A stretch of 64,000 nt of DNA from Diphasiastrum complanatum (GCA_029204225.1 CM055111.1:6848854-6912853), one strand, 5' to 3'. Numbered from the stretch's first letter, positions 45,901 to 56,428 are shown. The notes: generated from the letters alone by a model not told the origin. Translations and numbers: made by a program.

Positions 45901-45921
45901 CATTGCAGAGATGCAACTTAC

Positions 45922-46074
45922 TTTTCAGGCATATTTGGGAACTTGATTCTATTTGAGAACAGGCCCAACAAGGGCTTCCATTTCCAGTAACCGATGGACA
46001 AATGAGCACCAAGCATGTACACCAATTGATGTTGCCTTGTCATCATCAGCAGAAGCTCTTGCACGTCTCTGAAT
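45922..46074 (-). pseudogene. BEACH-domain protein gene, exon with a frameshift
   Basis: Splice sites are good: ACAG before 46074 and GTAAGT after 45922. It begins IQRRARASADDDKATS and VHAWCSFVHRLLEMEALVGP in the phase left by the previous exon, matching the family segment around DRRTQ...RAWRKLIH...EMKCLFGPF. Just after LVGP the frame hits TAG and later TGA, while the next frame reads FSNRIKFPNMPEK, the better continuation of GPF. One extra base near 45965 would explain this. It is either a damaging mutation or an assembly error. No following exon was recognised. Confidence 0.65.
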
Positions 46075-46513
46075 CTGTGGAAACCAGCATGATTAAATAT
46101 ATCTCTAAGTTGATGTTACCATCTGCTCTAAGAAGAACTGCTTCCCTCTCTTAATGGTCTTCGAATATTGTGATACAAAAGGATGGTATCTTACTGGCAT
46201 GCCTGCAAATTGAGCATGCCACTTTTCGATATATTAGACAGCAGGTTTTGCAAGTTTCCTGCAACAGCCATTTAATCGCTATGGCAAGTGGCAGTTGTGC
46301 TACATGGTCTACATCCAAGTGGATAGGCTAAAAATTTAAACATGTCTTTAAGCAATGTCAGGTGCTGTCCGGCAATCTTAAAGCAGTTATAATTGAATGT
46401 CCTACACAAAAAGTTCTTCAGCTGATAGTCCGAGAGTCAAGAAATGGTGGTCAGATGAAGCAACCTAGCAGGCTCTTTCCTATTGACAAAACCAATGCAT
46501 GATATATACACAC

Positions 46514-47044
46514 CTCTTCCAGGTGCCTGTTCCTTGTATCTTCCACCATTCTCAACAAATTAATTGAACATTTGCTACTAGTTTGAGAGGCTTGCAAAAC
46601 AGATCCAGTTGCCATGTCTGCAGTTGAGGGGAAACAGTCTAACCAGATTGAGTTCATTGCTTTTAAAATGTTCCATCGTCTAGCTCTTTCTCTGTCACTT
46701 GCAGTCCTCCTCTGAACAGAACTTTCCATGTTTGCAACTCGAAATGCCTTAACATAGTCAACTTTATGTTCTTTGTCCACTTCTTGAGATGCTGAACCCC
46801 TCTCCTTCCGATTATGCATGGAGGTAGCTTTGGAAGGAGCCTCAGTTGATCTCAGCAAGTTCGAAAAACTAAGAAGCCTCAAAGTATTACGTTCCACATG
46901 TCGAATTCCTTGCTCAGCATATAAAACTTTTGGGACAGGCATTTCACCTTCACCAACACCAGCAGCAGCAATTGCCAAGGCCATTGCAGCTGGAGGTGAA
47001 GCAAATGCAGCCGCCCAAAATGGAGATATCAAAGTCAAAGCTGC
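46514..47044 (-). CDS. BEACH-domain protein (class C-like), 177-codon exon
   Basis: An internal exon with acceptor ACAG before 47044 and donor GTGTGT after 46514, phase 0 on both sides and no stop. It encodes ISPFWAAAFASPPAAMALAIA, the hallmark of plant BEACH proteins of the C1/C2 group, then ERNTLRLLSFSNLLRS, a charged linker, SSVQRRTASDRERARRWNI and AMNSIWLDCFPS. These match in order the segment upstream of the DUF4704/PH-BEACH-WD40 part. BEACH proteins are very large scaffolds acting in membrane trafficking. The 8.6-kb intron before it holds the hAT element. Confidence 0.8.
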
Positions 47045-47530
47045 CTGTTTGCACCAAAAAAAGCAAAAATGTTAGATGCGCAAACACTTATGAAGTGGAT
47101 GTCTGAACTGAACACATCCATATGACAAAGTTAATATGTGTCCACAGCAAAAGAGCTAATATAAAGAAGAGAGACGAGTTTAAACAAGGGAAATATGACA
47201 GAAACAAGCAGCTTAAGGAAAACAATTCTGAGTCCTTAAAAGGAAGCATAATGTAACATAAGCTCCAACACATGAGCCACAACTCATTCCTTCAAAACAT
47301 CACAACAGTTTCTAGTTCACAGTCATAATAAATGAAGCGAGAAGCAGATAATTGTTATAACGATTATTAGCACATATAATCCCACATCTCGACTGACCAG
47401 GCCAGTTACCAATTGAGCAGAAAACCACAGAGCTGACAATATTTCAAGCAGATAGCAAGACAGCATTATCAGCACAATACGTCAAGATCATCATACTCGA
47501 GTCGGCTCCAATTTCTTTTTATTTTTTAGT

Positions 47531-47581
47531 CTAGCACATCGGCTTGCTAGCCTTTATAGCTCCATAAATATTTTTTCCTAG

Positions 47582-47587
<6 letters not shown>
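47531..47587 (+). repeat. Fold-back element, left arm
   Basis: This segment (CTAGCACATCGGCTTGCTAG and on to GTTAAAA) matches the complement of 53335-53391 over about 57 bp with roughly ten mismatches. The two arms enclose the hAT element and its (TA)n flanks. Confidence 0.75.
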
Positions 47588-47614
<27 letters not shown>

Positions 47615-47617
47615 TAT

Positions 47618-47703
47618 CATAGGTCCCGCGGTACTGGGTACCGCGGATCCCGGTACCGCGGGACCATACTGGTACCGCGGTACCATGATGGTACCGCGGT
47701 ACC
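47618..47703 (+). repeat. hAT left subterminal repeats
   Basis: Five copies of GGTACCGCGG or one-base variants in 86 bp, several arranged as palindromes around GGTACC. GGTACCGCGGATCCC at 47637-47651 recurs identically at 53166-53180. Such clusters are typical transposase-binding regions of hAT elements. Confidence 0.8.
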
Positions 47704-47988
47704 ACAATATAATAATATATTTATTATTTAATATTTTTTTTAATTTTTTTTTACCTAAACCTACCCGCCCCCCTCGCATTTCCTCTGAAATTTTTTTGAG
47801 CCCTCTCCGCCCTGCCATCGCTGCTGGTTTTTCTTGCCTGCCTTTGATTCCTTGCGTCGCCCATCGCCCACGCAACGCCCTGCCTTGCATCTGATTTCCT
47901 TTGCCTTGCATTCGCCCATTTTCAGCGTCTCTCCAACAGTGAACCCTGCTGTTTTTTTTCCAGCAATCCATCCCTCATTTCATCTGCA

Positions 47989-50900
47989 ATGGTGCAATCC
48001 GACCTTTCCGGTCTGTGGGACGAGGTAGACATTGTCAGGCGGGTTGCCGACAAGGCCAACAAGACCGGTCAGAAGATCGTGCGCTGCCGATACTGTCTCG
48101 TCGAGTTTGCTGCATCCCTCACTCGCCTTAAAGGCCATCTGCTCGGTGCACGCGCCAAAAATGGTGCCACCTTGAATGCTGCCCCTTGTGGCAGCATGAC
48201 CGTCCCCGACAGGCAGCGACTACTGGACACCTACGGGCCGCGGCTCGTGGCAGGGGAGAACACCATTTCTGAGGGCGTTCTCCGATTTTGCACCGCTCCT
48301 TATGTGACTAACCCAGAGTTGCTGCCTGCTTGGCTGGCACGCACGAGGAGAGGGAGTGCATCCTCGCCAGGTCCCTTTGCCCCTCAGACAGCTCTGCCTC
48401 ATGCACCCCCATCTGCTCAGATTCCGGTGGATCCCGTCCCATCGCGTCCGACAGTTGCCACTGCGGTTCCACCACCACCCACTGTTGCTCGCACTCCACC
48501 AGTCTACGACTTTCTCATGGACTCTCCGCCACCCGAGCAGGCCCAGGATGGTACTGGGCGGGCCTTCGAGGATGTGGAAGAGATCCCTTCTTCCTTCCCT
48601 TCCCATCCGGATGACCTCCTCAGCCAGCAGTTTTCGTACCCCATGCCAGATGTTGCCCCTCCACCAGTGCACCCCACCTATGCTGCTGCACCCATCCCTG
48701 CCAGTGCATCCCACTCTCCCCATTCCACGTCTACAGCCGATGCATCCACCAGCGCCCAGCCTGTCGCGTCATCGTCCATTCCCGTCACGGTTGGTGCACC
48801 GTGCTGGAGGTCCACCACCCGTCGTCCACCAGGGAGAGCCCTCGTGCAGCAGACCATTCGCGGCGCGCATCAGCCGCACATGGACAGAGAGGCCACACAG
48901 GCCGTGGCCAGTCTGGTTTACGAGCTGAACCTGCCCTTTGCCATCACCGACTCTGAGCCCTTCAGAAGGGCCTTCCGCCTTGCACAATCTGACAGCCCTA
49001 GCTGGAGAGTCCCTAGTTCAGAGGTTGTCCGCACACACATGCTGAGGGATAGGGTCGAGTCCTTGTCTAGAGAGATGGAGCCTCTGCGTCGGCACTGGGC
49101 CACTTACGGTTGCAGCATCATGTCCGATGGCTGGACTGATGTCAGGAGGAGGCCGATCCTCAACATACTGGTCTCCAGCTGCATGGGCACACAGTTTTTG
49201 AGGGCAGTGGATTGCAGCAGGGGGGGGAGAGTCATATCTGCAGAGTTCATGTTTGATGTCATCAGGTCTTCCATCCTAGCCATAGGCCCACAGCATGTCG
49301 TCACGGTGGTGACGGACAATGCCACGAACTGCATTCAGATGGGTGTACTGCTAGAGGCCGAGTTCCCTCATATTGTTCATACCCCCTGTGCAGCCCACGG
49401 CATAGACCTTTTGATGGGGGACATTGGAGCACTTCCCTGGGTTAGAGCCATCGTCCGGGAGGCCCTCTTCCTGGTGACTTTTGTCACCAGAAAGAGGCGT
49501 GTTCTTGCCATGTTCCGGGTGTTTAGCCATCTGGACCTCCGTAAGCCAGCCCCCACGCGCTTTGCATTCGACTTGGTGGTCATCGACCGTTTGATCAGGT
49601 GCAGGGCCCAGCTTCTACAGATGGTTGCCAGTGATCTTTGGGGTGCCAGTACATTTCCGCACACTGAGGATGGGGAGCACTTTTCTTCCACGGTGAGGGG
49701 AGACCAGTTCTGGAGGGATGCATAGACATTGTCAGGACTGCTTCGACCACTCTACATTGTGCTCCGCATGGCTGACAGCGAGGGGTCGACACTTGGACTG
49801 GTGTATGAGCTCATGGACCGGATTGGACAATTCCTGCAGCTGCCCATCTTGCAGCCAGAGAGGTAAGCGGTACAGTGTTGCAATTGACCTTTATCTTTTC
49901 AGTACTTGCTAGTTTGTTTTTCTGTCAATGTTAAGCTTTTTCGTAATGCCCTAAACCACATGCCCCTCACCTGCAGGATGACAGAGCTGAAGTTCATATG
50001 GGAGACGCGATGGAACTACTTCCACAGGAGTATCCACAGCGTTGCACACATGCTGCATCCCCTCTTCCTCTCTCCGACACAGATCGCAAACAGGGAGCTC
50101 AAGGCCGATTGGCTTCAGTACATTCACAGGGTGGGTCCACACATAGGTTTGGATCCTATCAGGCTCATGGAGGAGCTCGCTGCATTTCGTTTCGGCATGG
50201 GCACATTCGGCCACCCGGCTGCCCAGGATCCAGAGAGGAGGCAGCTACCCATTACCTGGTGGACCATGTTCGGTAGCACATACCCATCTATACAGCGTCT
50301 TGCACTGCGTGTCCTTTCTCAGGTATGCATCTCATTTTATCCTCCATTTTTTGTGTTTCGTTGAAGTTTCACCTTTGCCACAATGTGCTGAAGTATTTCA
50401 ATGCACGCACCACAGGACTGTGCTGCCTCTGTGTGTGAGCGTAATTGGAGCACATGGGCACTGATTCACACGAGGAGAAGAAACCGGTTGTCAGTGAGTC
50501 AGTTGGAGCGGTTGGTGTTCTGTAGCACCAACGCACGTCTCGCCAGGAGGCTTCCGACCATTACGAGCGCATTGCAGGTGATAAGCTAATCTTTCATAGC
50601 ATGTTGGTTGACTCCTGGTATGTTGGTTTCATTTCTTGAAAAAGTTGTCTCTCTGACATGCAAATTTTAAACCTTGCAGACGAAGATATCTGATTTGGAG
50701 CGCCAGGTTGACTTGCCTACGGACAGCACCCATCCCATGCCTGCAGATGACCTGGGCACACAGTTGATGGCAGAGAGAGAGAGGGAGCTTGCCGAGATGA
50801 GAGAGAGAGAGAGCTTGGGCTTGAGCACAGAGAGCCCCCATTGTCAGGGCGCCCCCATCATCTCTTGCCAGCATGCCACACACAGAGTCCCAGCCAGAGC

Positions 50901-51715
50901 AGCCGCATGAGGTGCCTACAGTTCCTCCAGCTCCTCAGAGGGTGTATGTGCGTCGCACAGCTCCTCCAGTGCCACCGATGCCATTTAGGCCTGCATCCCC
51001 TCCATCGCCGTCCACTTCTGCAGCACCAGGTCTCCATGGCAGGCCACCATCTGTGCCCAGGTTTTCTCTTGCAGCGCCCACATCCACAGTGGCTCCTCCA
51101 GTGGCAGCACCCACGTCACATCCTCCTCCTTTGGCAGCACCCAGGATGTACCAGTACCGGCCACCACAGCGCCCCTTTCAGTACATATCGCCACTTTACT
51201 CGCCTCCTGCACAGCCAGTTCCTCCACCTGCAGCAGCCCCACGGGCACACACTCCACGAGCTCATCCTCCTCGCTCAGTTGCACAGGGAGTTCCCTCTTT
51301 TGCTTCCCTATCCCAGCCGGCCTCAGCTTGGGCCCAGCCTAGCCAGCCAGGTGATTTGCATGGGGGTGACGAGGCATTGACAGCTCCTCTTGTCCGCAAG
51401 AGACCAGGCAGGCCCAAGGGTGCACCGAACAAGAAAGGCAAGGCACAGAAACTGCCAGGGAGGAGAGGACGACCACGCAGGGCTCCAGGTACAGGTAGAG
51501 GTGCAGTATCACAGCCAGTTGGAGCAGGTGTTGTTGGTTTGGCCTGCTTGGGGGCTGATGCGGAGGCTGATTAGGAGGATGAGGATGACGAGTCTTCCCC
51601 CTCGGATACACAGCCCATGCCAGTTCCAGACAGGCAGAGATATCGGCTGCGAGAGTCAGCTCGGGGCCCTGAGTTGTCTCCAGAGCATTCGTCTGAGTCA
51701 GAGCCAGAGCATTGA
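47989..51715 (+). CDS. hAT transposase (BED finger, DUF659, dimerisation, AT-hooks), 4 exons, disrupted
   Basis: Proposed exons: 47989-49862, 49977-50322, 50416-50577 and 50680-51715, all with GT-AG borders and consistent phases for the first three introns. Exon 1 has a BED-type finger (C33, C36, H50), a Pro/Ser-rich linker, then the DUF659/RNase H-like core with SDGWTD near residue 377 and VTDNATNC near 441, and CAAHGIDLL. Exon 2 has ELKFIWETRWNYF. Exon 3 has ASVCERNWSTW and THRRRNRLS-like sequence, the hAT dimerisation domain. Exon 4 is Pro-rich with two AT-hooks (RPGRPKG, RRGRPRR) and an acidic tail. Damage: in-frame TAG at 49723-49725 and 51572-51574, and a phase change at about 50800-50870 in a GA-rich stretch. 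Probably inactive now. Confidence 0.8.
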
Positions 51716-51998
51716 TTGTGGCTCTATTGTTTTAGTTTCAGTAGTTTGTCTCTAGCAGTCGGTCTACCATTGTACTCAGATGATTTTTCACATTATATAC
51801 AGTGTTTGGCCTACATTATTTGCTGCACATTGTGCGTATGTCGCTCTGTACATGTGATGCTTTATTTTATGTTGAAGAATTCTATGTGCGTGTGTGAATC
51901 CTATTTTCATTTAATTTCGTTTGAAGTGAATGCTAGCTTCACATATATGCACCTACATCATGAGCACAGCAATCACCCCTACACCCCAAACGACATTG

Positions 51999-52004
51999 AA
52001 TAAA
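51999..52004 (+). terminator. Possible poly(A) signal of the transposase gene
   Basis: AATAAA about 285 bp after the final TGA. On the minus strand an AATAAA (51866-51861) could serve the convergent gene, so the two transcripts may overlap at their 3' ends. Confidence 0.35.
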
Positions 52005-52238
52005 CACATGTAATACATCTGCATTTAAAAAAATTACAAACATTGCATCTTACATGACCAGGCTCGCGTTGCACAAAAAACAACTATGTATATATTCAAC
52101 CGTTGTATCAGGATAACATCACATATACTGTCATTTTTTTAAGCAGCCATCTAGTTATTTGCTGCACCATAAACTGCCGAAAACTACATAGCAACAGTCC
52201 GCCACATACGGGTGGACCTCATCTATTCTAAACATCCC

Positions 52239-52604
52239 TCACTGATCCTCCACCGACTCCTCGCCCTCGTCTGGTGCATTGTTTTGTCGCTCTTGCTCTG
52301 CCTCCCGGTTAGCCCGAGCTGCCTCCTGGTTAGCCCGACGTCTGGCCGCCCTTTCCCTGACCATGATGAGCTGCCGTCGTGTGAAATTCATTCCGATCTG
52401 CTCATCCAGATCCAGCTCGACAGCGGGGACAGGATCCACAGCGGGGGCGGGTGGCTCCGGTTCCGGATTTCTCTGTCGAGTCTGTCGCAGCATCTCTCGG
52501 ATATCTGCCTCTTGCTTCCGATGCCTCTCGTTGTGCCTTCGGATATCTTCCTCAAGCTTTCTCCTGGCTTCGCCCTCGGGCTTCGGTGGTATTCGCTCAG
52601 CCAT
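52239..52604 (-). CDS. Unknown 121-codon charged protein carried by the hAT element
   Basis: A minus-strand frame convergent to the transposase. The chosen start, ATG at 52604 (MAERIPPKPEGEARRKLEED), lies about 175 bp downstream of a TATA-like GGATAAATAGG; an upstream in-frame ATG exists at 52646. Residues 11-45 are an Arg/Glu/Lys-rich helix-like stretch, 46-62 Pro-rich, 63-70 acidic (VELDLDEQ), 72-108 another basic helix-like stretch (FTRRQLIMVRERAARRR), and the end is acidic (DEGEESVEDQ). There is no stop or frameshift, unlike the transposase. I recognise no family. It might be a DNA- or transposase-binding accessory factor, but that is a guess. A chance frame in GC-rich DNA is the alternative. 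Confidence 0.5.
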   Translation of the reverse strand: MAERIPPKPEGEARRKLEEDIRRHNERHRKQEADIREMLRQTRQRNPEPEPPAPAVDPVPAVELDLDEQIGMNFTRRQLIMVRERAARRRANQEAARANREAEQERQNNAPDEGEESVEDQ

Positions 52605-52776
52605 CTCGATCGACCTTCTCCTCACAGCACCCTGATCCTTGAACACCCTCTCACAGCACCCTGGCTCTCAAACAGCCTCTCACAGCCTGTCACCGGCTCT
52701 CGCTTGCTCTCTCACTGTCTATCACTAGCCCTCTCACAGCCTCTGAAAATGCCGACCACAATGGCATTGTGAGTGC

Positions 52777-52786
52777 CTATTTATCC
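52777..52786 (-). promoter_or_regulatory. TATA-like box of the convergent hAT gene
   Basis: The minus strand reads GGGGATAAATAGGCAC here, followed by a pyrimidine/purine-biased leader to the ATG at 52604. Only the motif and its spacing support it. Confidence 0.4.
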
Positions 52787-52825
52787 CCATAGCCTGATCG
52801 GCCATGTGGATCCCCATCATCCCTC

Positions 52826-52996
52826 CATGTGCCTCCGTACCTGCCCCCATGTGATGCTCCCCCCTGTGTTGGTCTCCCATTGGGCCCATGGTCTGCTCAC
52901 CCACAATGCCCATGTGCCTCTGTACTTGCCCCCATGTGATGCTACCCCCCTGTGTTGGTCTCCCATTGGCCCCTCGGTCTGCTCACTCGCAGTGCC
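52826..52996. repeat. Two 85-86-bp tandem units inside hAT
   Basis: Units starting CATGTGCCTC at 52826 and 52911 share CCCCCATGTGATGCT, TGTTGGTCTCCCATTGG and GGTCTGCTCAC. They lie upstream of the TATA-like box of the convergent gene and could be promoter repeats. Confidence 0.85.
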
Positions 52997-53153
52997 CATG
53001 TGCCATTGCAACAGTCCCCTGCATCATGTACTGTACCCTCTTTTTTTACACCCAGAACCCCCTCTTTTTACTTTTTTTTGTCCTTTTTTGGTAGTTAATA
53101 TGCAAAAAAAAATTACTAAAAATATATTAAAAAATAAAAAAAAATATTAAAAA

Positions 53154-53253
53154 TGGTACCGCCCTGGTACCGCGGATCCCAGGGTGGTACCGTACCGGCG
53201 GTACCACTGATATGGTACCGGCGGTACCATACCAGCGGTACCAGAGGGTACTA

Positions 53254-53255
<2 letters not shown>
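53154..53255 (-). repeat. hAT right subterminal repeats
   Basis: Six or more GGTACCG(C/G)GG variants in 100 bp, followed by the terminus CTATG and a (TA)n run. It carries the identical GGTACCGCGGATCCC word (53166-53180) found at the left end. Confidence 0.8.
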
Positions 53256-53292
<37 letters not shown>

Positions 53293-53334
53293 AGGTAGCA
53301 CAAGTGTCTTTCCTACCTTTAAACTAAAGGTTTA

Positions 53335-53391
53335 TTTTAACTACGAGAAAATATTCATGAAGCTCTAAAGGCTAGCACGTCGTCATGCTAG
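53335..53391 (-). repeat. Fold-back element, right arm
   Basis: Complement of 47531-47587: TTTTAACTA, AAATATT, ATG, AGCT and TAAAGGCTAGCA are shared in order. It also contains an internal small palindrome GCTAGCACGTCGTCATGCTAGC-like, given here as GCTAGC near both ends. Confidence 0.7.
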
Positions 53392-53861
53392 CCTTCAAAG
53401 CTTCATAAACCATTTTTCATAGTCCAAATAAACCTATATTTAAAGAGTAACAAAGTGTTTTTTGATGGACCTATTTAAAATTTAATGAGTAGTGAGATTT
53501 TCAAATATGTAGCAAACCACAATCCTTATTGATAGAAACACATGCGGTGTAACGAAAAGTGTAGCACACCATGTGCTACTTTACTGTTGAATTATGGTCA
53601 CAGATAAACTATTAGAAATGCATAATGACAGCAATGCAGTTATAGCATAAACAGTAAAGACTAGAAAATTTCCCTTCAAGATGGGAGATTATTAATTGTT
53701 TACCTTTGGTTACTTGCACAAATCAAATTTTACAACAAAAGAAGGTATGCACTGTGCAGCAAGTTATATGGTCTCAAAAATCATGTCAGGAATCTATGTA
53801 AGCAATTATTAGAATTTGGTTTCGGCATCAGATTCAGTGGAACAAGATTCAGAGTCAGTGG

Positions 53862-54018
53862 ATTCCTCACCATGGCTGAGGGTGCAGGCAGGGCCCCACA
53901 CTCATCCAACAGTGTAGCAAGTCCCCATGAAAGTAGAGAGAAAATTATGCTACCATTTTATCTTGCTACACCAGATGAGGGTAACGCCCTGTCTGCACCT
54001 TCAGTCATGGTGAAGAAT
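53862..54018. mobile_element. Hairpin MITE-like element (157 bp)
   Basis: Arms of about 60 bp pair with each other: ATTCCTCACCATGGCTGAG at the left, and ATTCTTCACCATGACTGAAG read from the right. Both arms include GGTGCAG(G/A)CAGGGC and GTGTAGCAAG. The loop is about 40 bp. It lies in the large BEACH intron. Confidence 0.75.
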
Positions 54019-55649
54019 AAGTTCAATTAAAATTTCACTTGTACAACAAATCACAACAAAACATTCCACACATTTAACTACATTTCAATGTTCAATTCCA
54101 AGATCTATTTTCTCCTCATTGTTTTCTACTCCCGTTATATCTTCATTGTTTTCAATATTGTTTTATTTAAATTTTCTCCTCATTGTTTTCTACTCCTACG
54201 AAGAATTGTTTTCTGCTCCCGTTATTGTGCTTTAAGTTCACATCTGCTTCTAGAGGCGTAGCAACATAACAATGATCTTGCATACAAATTTTCTTTTTTA
54301 TCTCCTTATTACATCCTACCTATGATAACTTCAGAATCGCTTTGTTTCTTTCTCTAATAAACTCAATCCCCAAGCAATATTACAACTCTTCTAAGCTTTT
54401 CATAGCAAGCTCACTTTGCAATTGGCCTTTGCATCCATTTATCAGCCTTGCACTACTGCTTGCCATCAATAAAGCATCATTAACTCACGTTCAATACATG
54501 TTGGTATTTGACTGACATCTCCCCAAGCCTTTTTCAATGAAGAATGCATCTGTCCTTTCATAAAACACTCTTGATGCATGCTTGAGGCCATACAAACCCT
54601 GTTTGGCTTACACACCAAATTAGGTGCCTCTTCAAATCCCTTTGGATGCTTCATATAGACCTTCGTATTTTATCTGATACACCCTTTGAAATCCTGTTAC
54701 CTTTTCGTTGCTTGCAATGTGACCAACTCCCAAGCCCTATTCACTTCCATTACTTGTATTTCTTCTTCCATCAATGGTACCATGCAAACACCATTGGGCA
54801 CAAATATAGTTTGGGCATATATATTTGTTAAATTTATTGCACTGAAAAAAAATCAACTTAGAATTATTAAAACTTTCAAGAACAACTTAAAATAATAATC
54901 TTTGCCCCTTTAGTCCCTCTAGGTAGGCTAATATCTTCCAAAATTGAGCTAGAAAAATCTTTTGAAGGACACTCTCCAACCGTATCATATTGTATTGTGG
55001 TAGATTTCACTTGTAGATAGACAAAATATTGATCTATATATGGATAGGAATCCTAACCCAATCAAAACAATCACAAATTCCTTTCTTCCATTTGAAGACA
55101 TTCACTACAATGTTAGATATTTTTGTTGGATGGGAGTAAAAACCTATTTGCATATTGGAGGGCCAGGTGCAAAGGAAAAAAAAAAAGTGACATAAAATGT
55201 ACCCTTGTGCATGTGAGATGGAAAATTGGTATAGTATGGTTTATGTCATGTCTTTATAGTGTATTAAGCTTCTTAAGAACAGAGCCTAGAAGATGTCATA
55301 TATGGGCTACTAGATTAAAAATTTACCTATAATCTAAAGTGAAAAATGCTATGCCTTGGTATGTGAATATTTTTAACCTTATCTCACATGTGGTTCTTTA
55401 AGTCTTTTTTGTTTTTCCTCACATCCTGATTCTCTTTCTAAGTCGCATGCCCACAAAATCTATCAAATCAGAAATGCCTTCTAATATTATCTACGAAAAT
55501 ATATCACCACAAAAGATTCTCTATTCATGTTACATTTTCCAAAAATGTCTTACAAATATAGGTACAAATCCACTATATTGTGTTCATAGGACAATCAATC
55601 TATGACCAAACATTGTTTGTGCTGAGATTAAACTATAAAAAAGAAATAC

Positions 55650-55844
55650 CTCTGTCGAAGGAACATCCGTTAAGATGGAAAGGTCTTCGATAGTGAGAGG
55701 ACTTAAGCCATTTGCACATGTTAACTCATATATTCCAGTCAACAAAGGCCTCCACTTTCGTAGAAGACGTATGAGAAGTGGAACAATTGTGTTGAGATAA
55801 TGTTCACGTAATAATTTGCCCTCTGAGCTTACAGAATGCCATAG
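55650..55844 (-). CDS. BEACH-domain protein gene, 65-codon exon
   Basis: Flanked by TTTCAG before 55844 and GTATTT after 55650, phase 0 on both sides, no stops. It encodes LWHSVSSEGKLLREHYL, then KWRPLLTGIYELTCANGLSPL and IEDLSILTDVPSTE, matching the plant BEACH C-group segment WRPLLAGIHELT...GLNPL...DD...ALP. It precedes the ISPFWAAAFASPP exon in the protein and joins it in frame across the 8.6-kb intron. Confidence 0.8.
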
Positions 55845-56428
55845 CTGAAACAAAATCAAGAAGCATAAGCTCATATTTCTAAACCAACACATTTCTTCAA
55901 TAAACATGAACTAAGGACAAAATGGGACACGCAAAAATAAACAATGACTTTCGCAAGAACATCATGACTTCAAAAGAAAATCATTACTACAAATCCTCTA
56001 AGTGTATCTAAAATGATGCTCAGCAAATTAACTATTGAACTGCTCACTACAAAGGCAAAAATGATAAAGATGGAATTTCTATAGATCAAAAGGAAGGCAT
56101 GCATCATTGCTTTTTGGTATTGGTACATGAATGATGCTTTTTAATAATTCCATCATAAGACTACTATACACCATGCACCTAATCAAGTTTCAAACTCTAG
56201 AGTTAGTACTTGTATCATATATCACAAGTTTTCAATGTTGAGAATATCATGCCTTGGTATGATACAATTTCAATCGGAAGTATCATGGAATAGTACTAAA
56301 GGTGTACAGTTTTAGTTTGAGATACAAACACTAATGAATAGGAATCGGTCCAAAAATACAAGTGGACTCGATCCAATCAACAAAACAAAATTATGTCGAG
56401 GCAATCCAACAAATTGTTGTCTTGATTT

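Larger units (their letters stand above)
47618..53255 (+). mobile_element. hAT-superfamily DNA transposon, 5.6 kb, GC-rich
   Basis: A GC-rich block inside AT-rich intron DNA. The ends are CATAGGTCCCGCGGTAC on the left and, read inward, CATAGTACCCTCTGGTAC on the right, each next to a (TA)n run. The run makes the 8-bp target duplication unreadable. Subterminal regions are packed with GGTACCGCGG-type repeats. Inside are a + strand hAT transposase gene (47989-51715) and a convergent - strand gene (52239-52604). Orientation relative to the BEACH gene is opposite. Confidence 0.8.

Noticed and set aside
48220-49792. Several long frames on the minus strand and in other + frames inside the hAT gene
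   Set aside because: GC-rich DNA gives few stops; the + strand transposase frame with BED, DUF659 and dimerisation motifs explains the region.
52212-52772. Long + strand frame antisense to the accessory hAT gene
   Set aside because: Leu/Ser/Pro-rich composition typical of an antisense shadow; the minus-strand frame has the more protein-like composition and an upstream TATA-like box.
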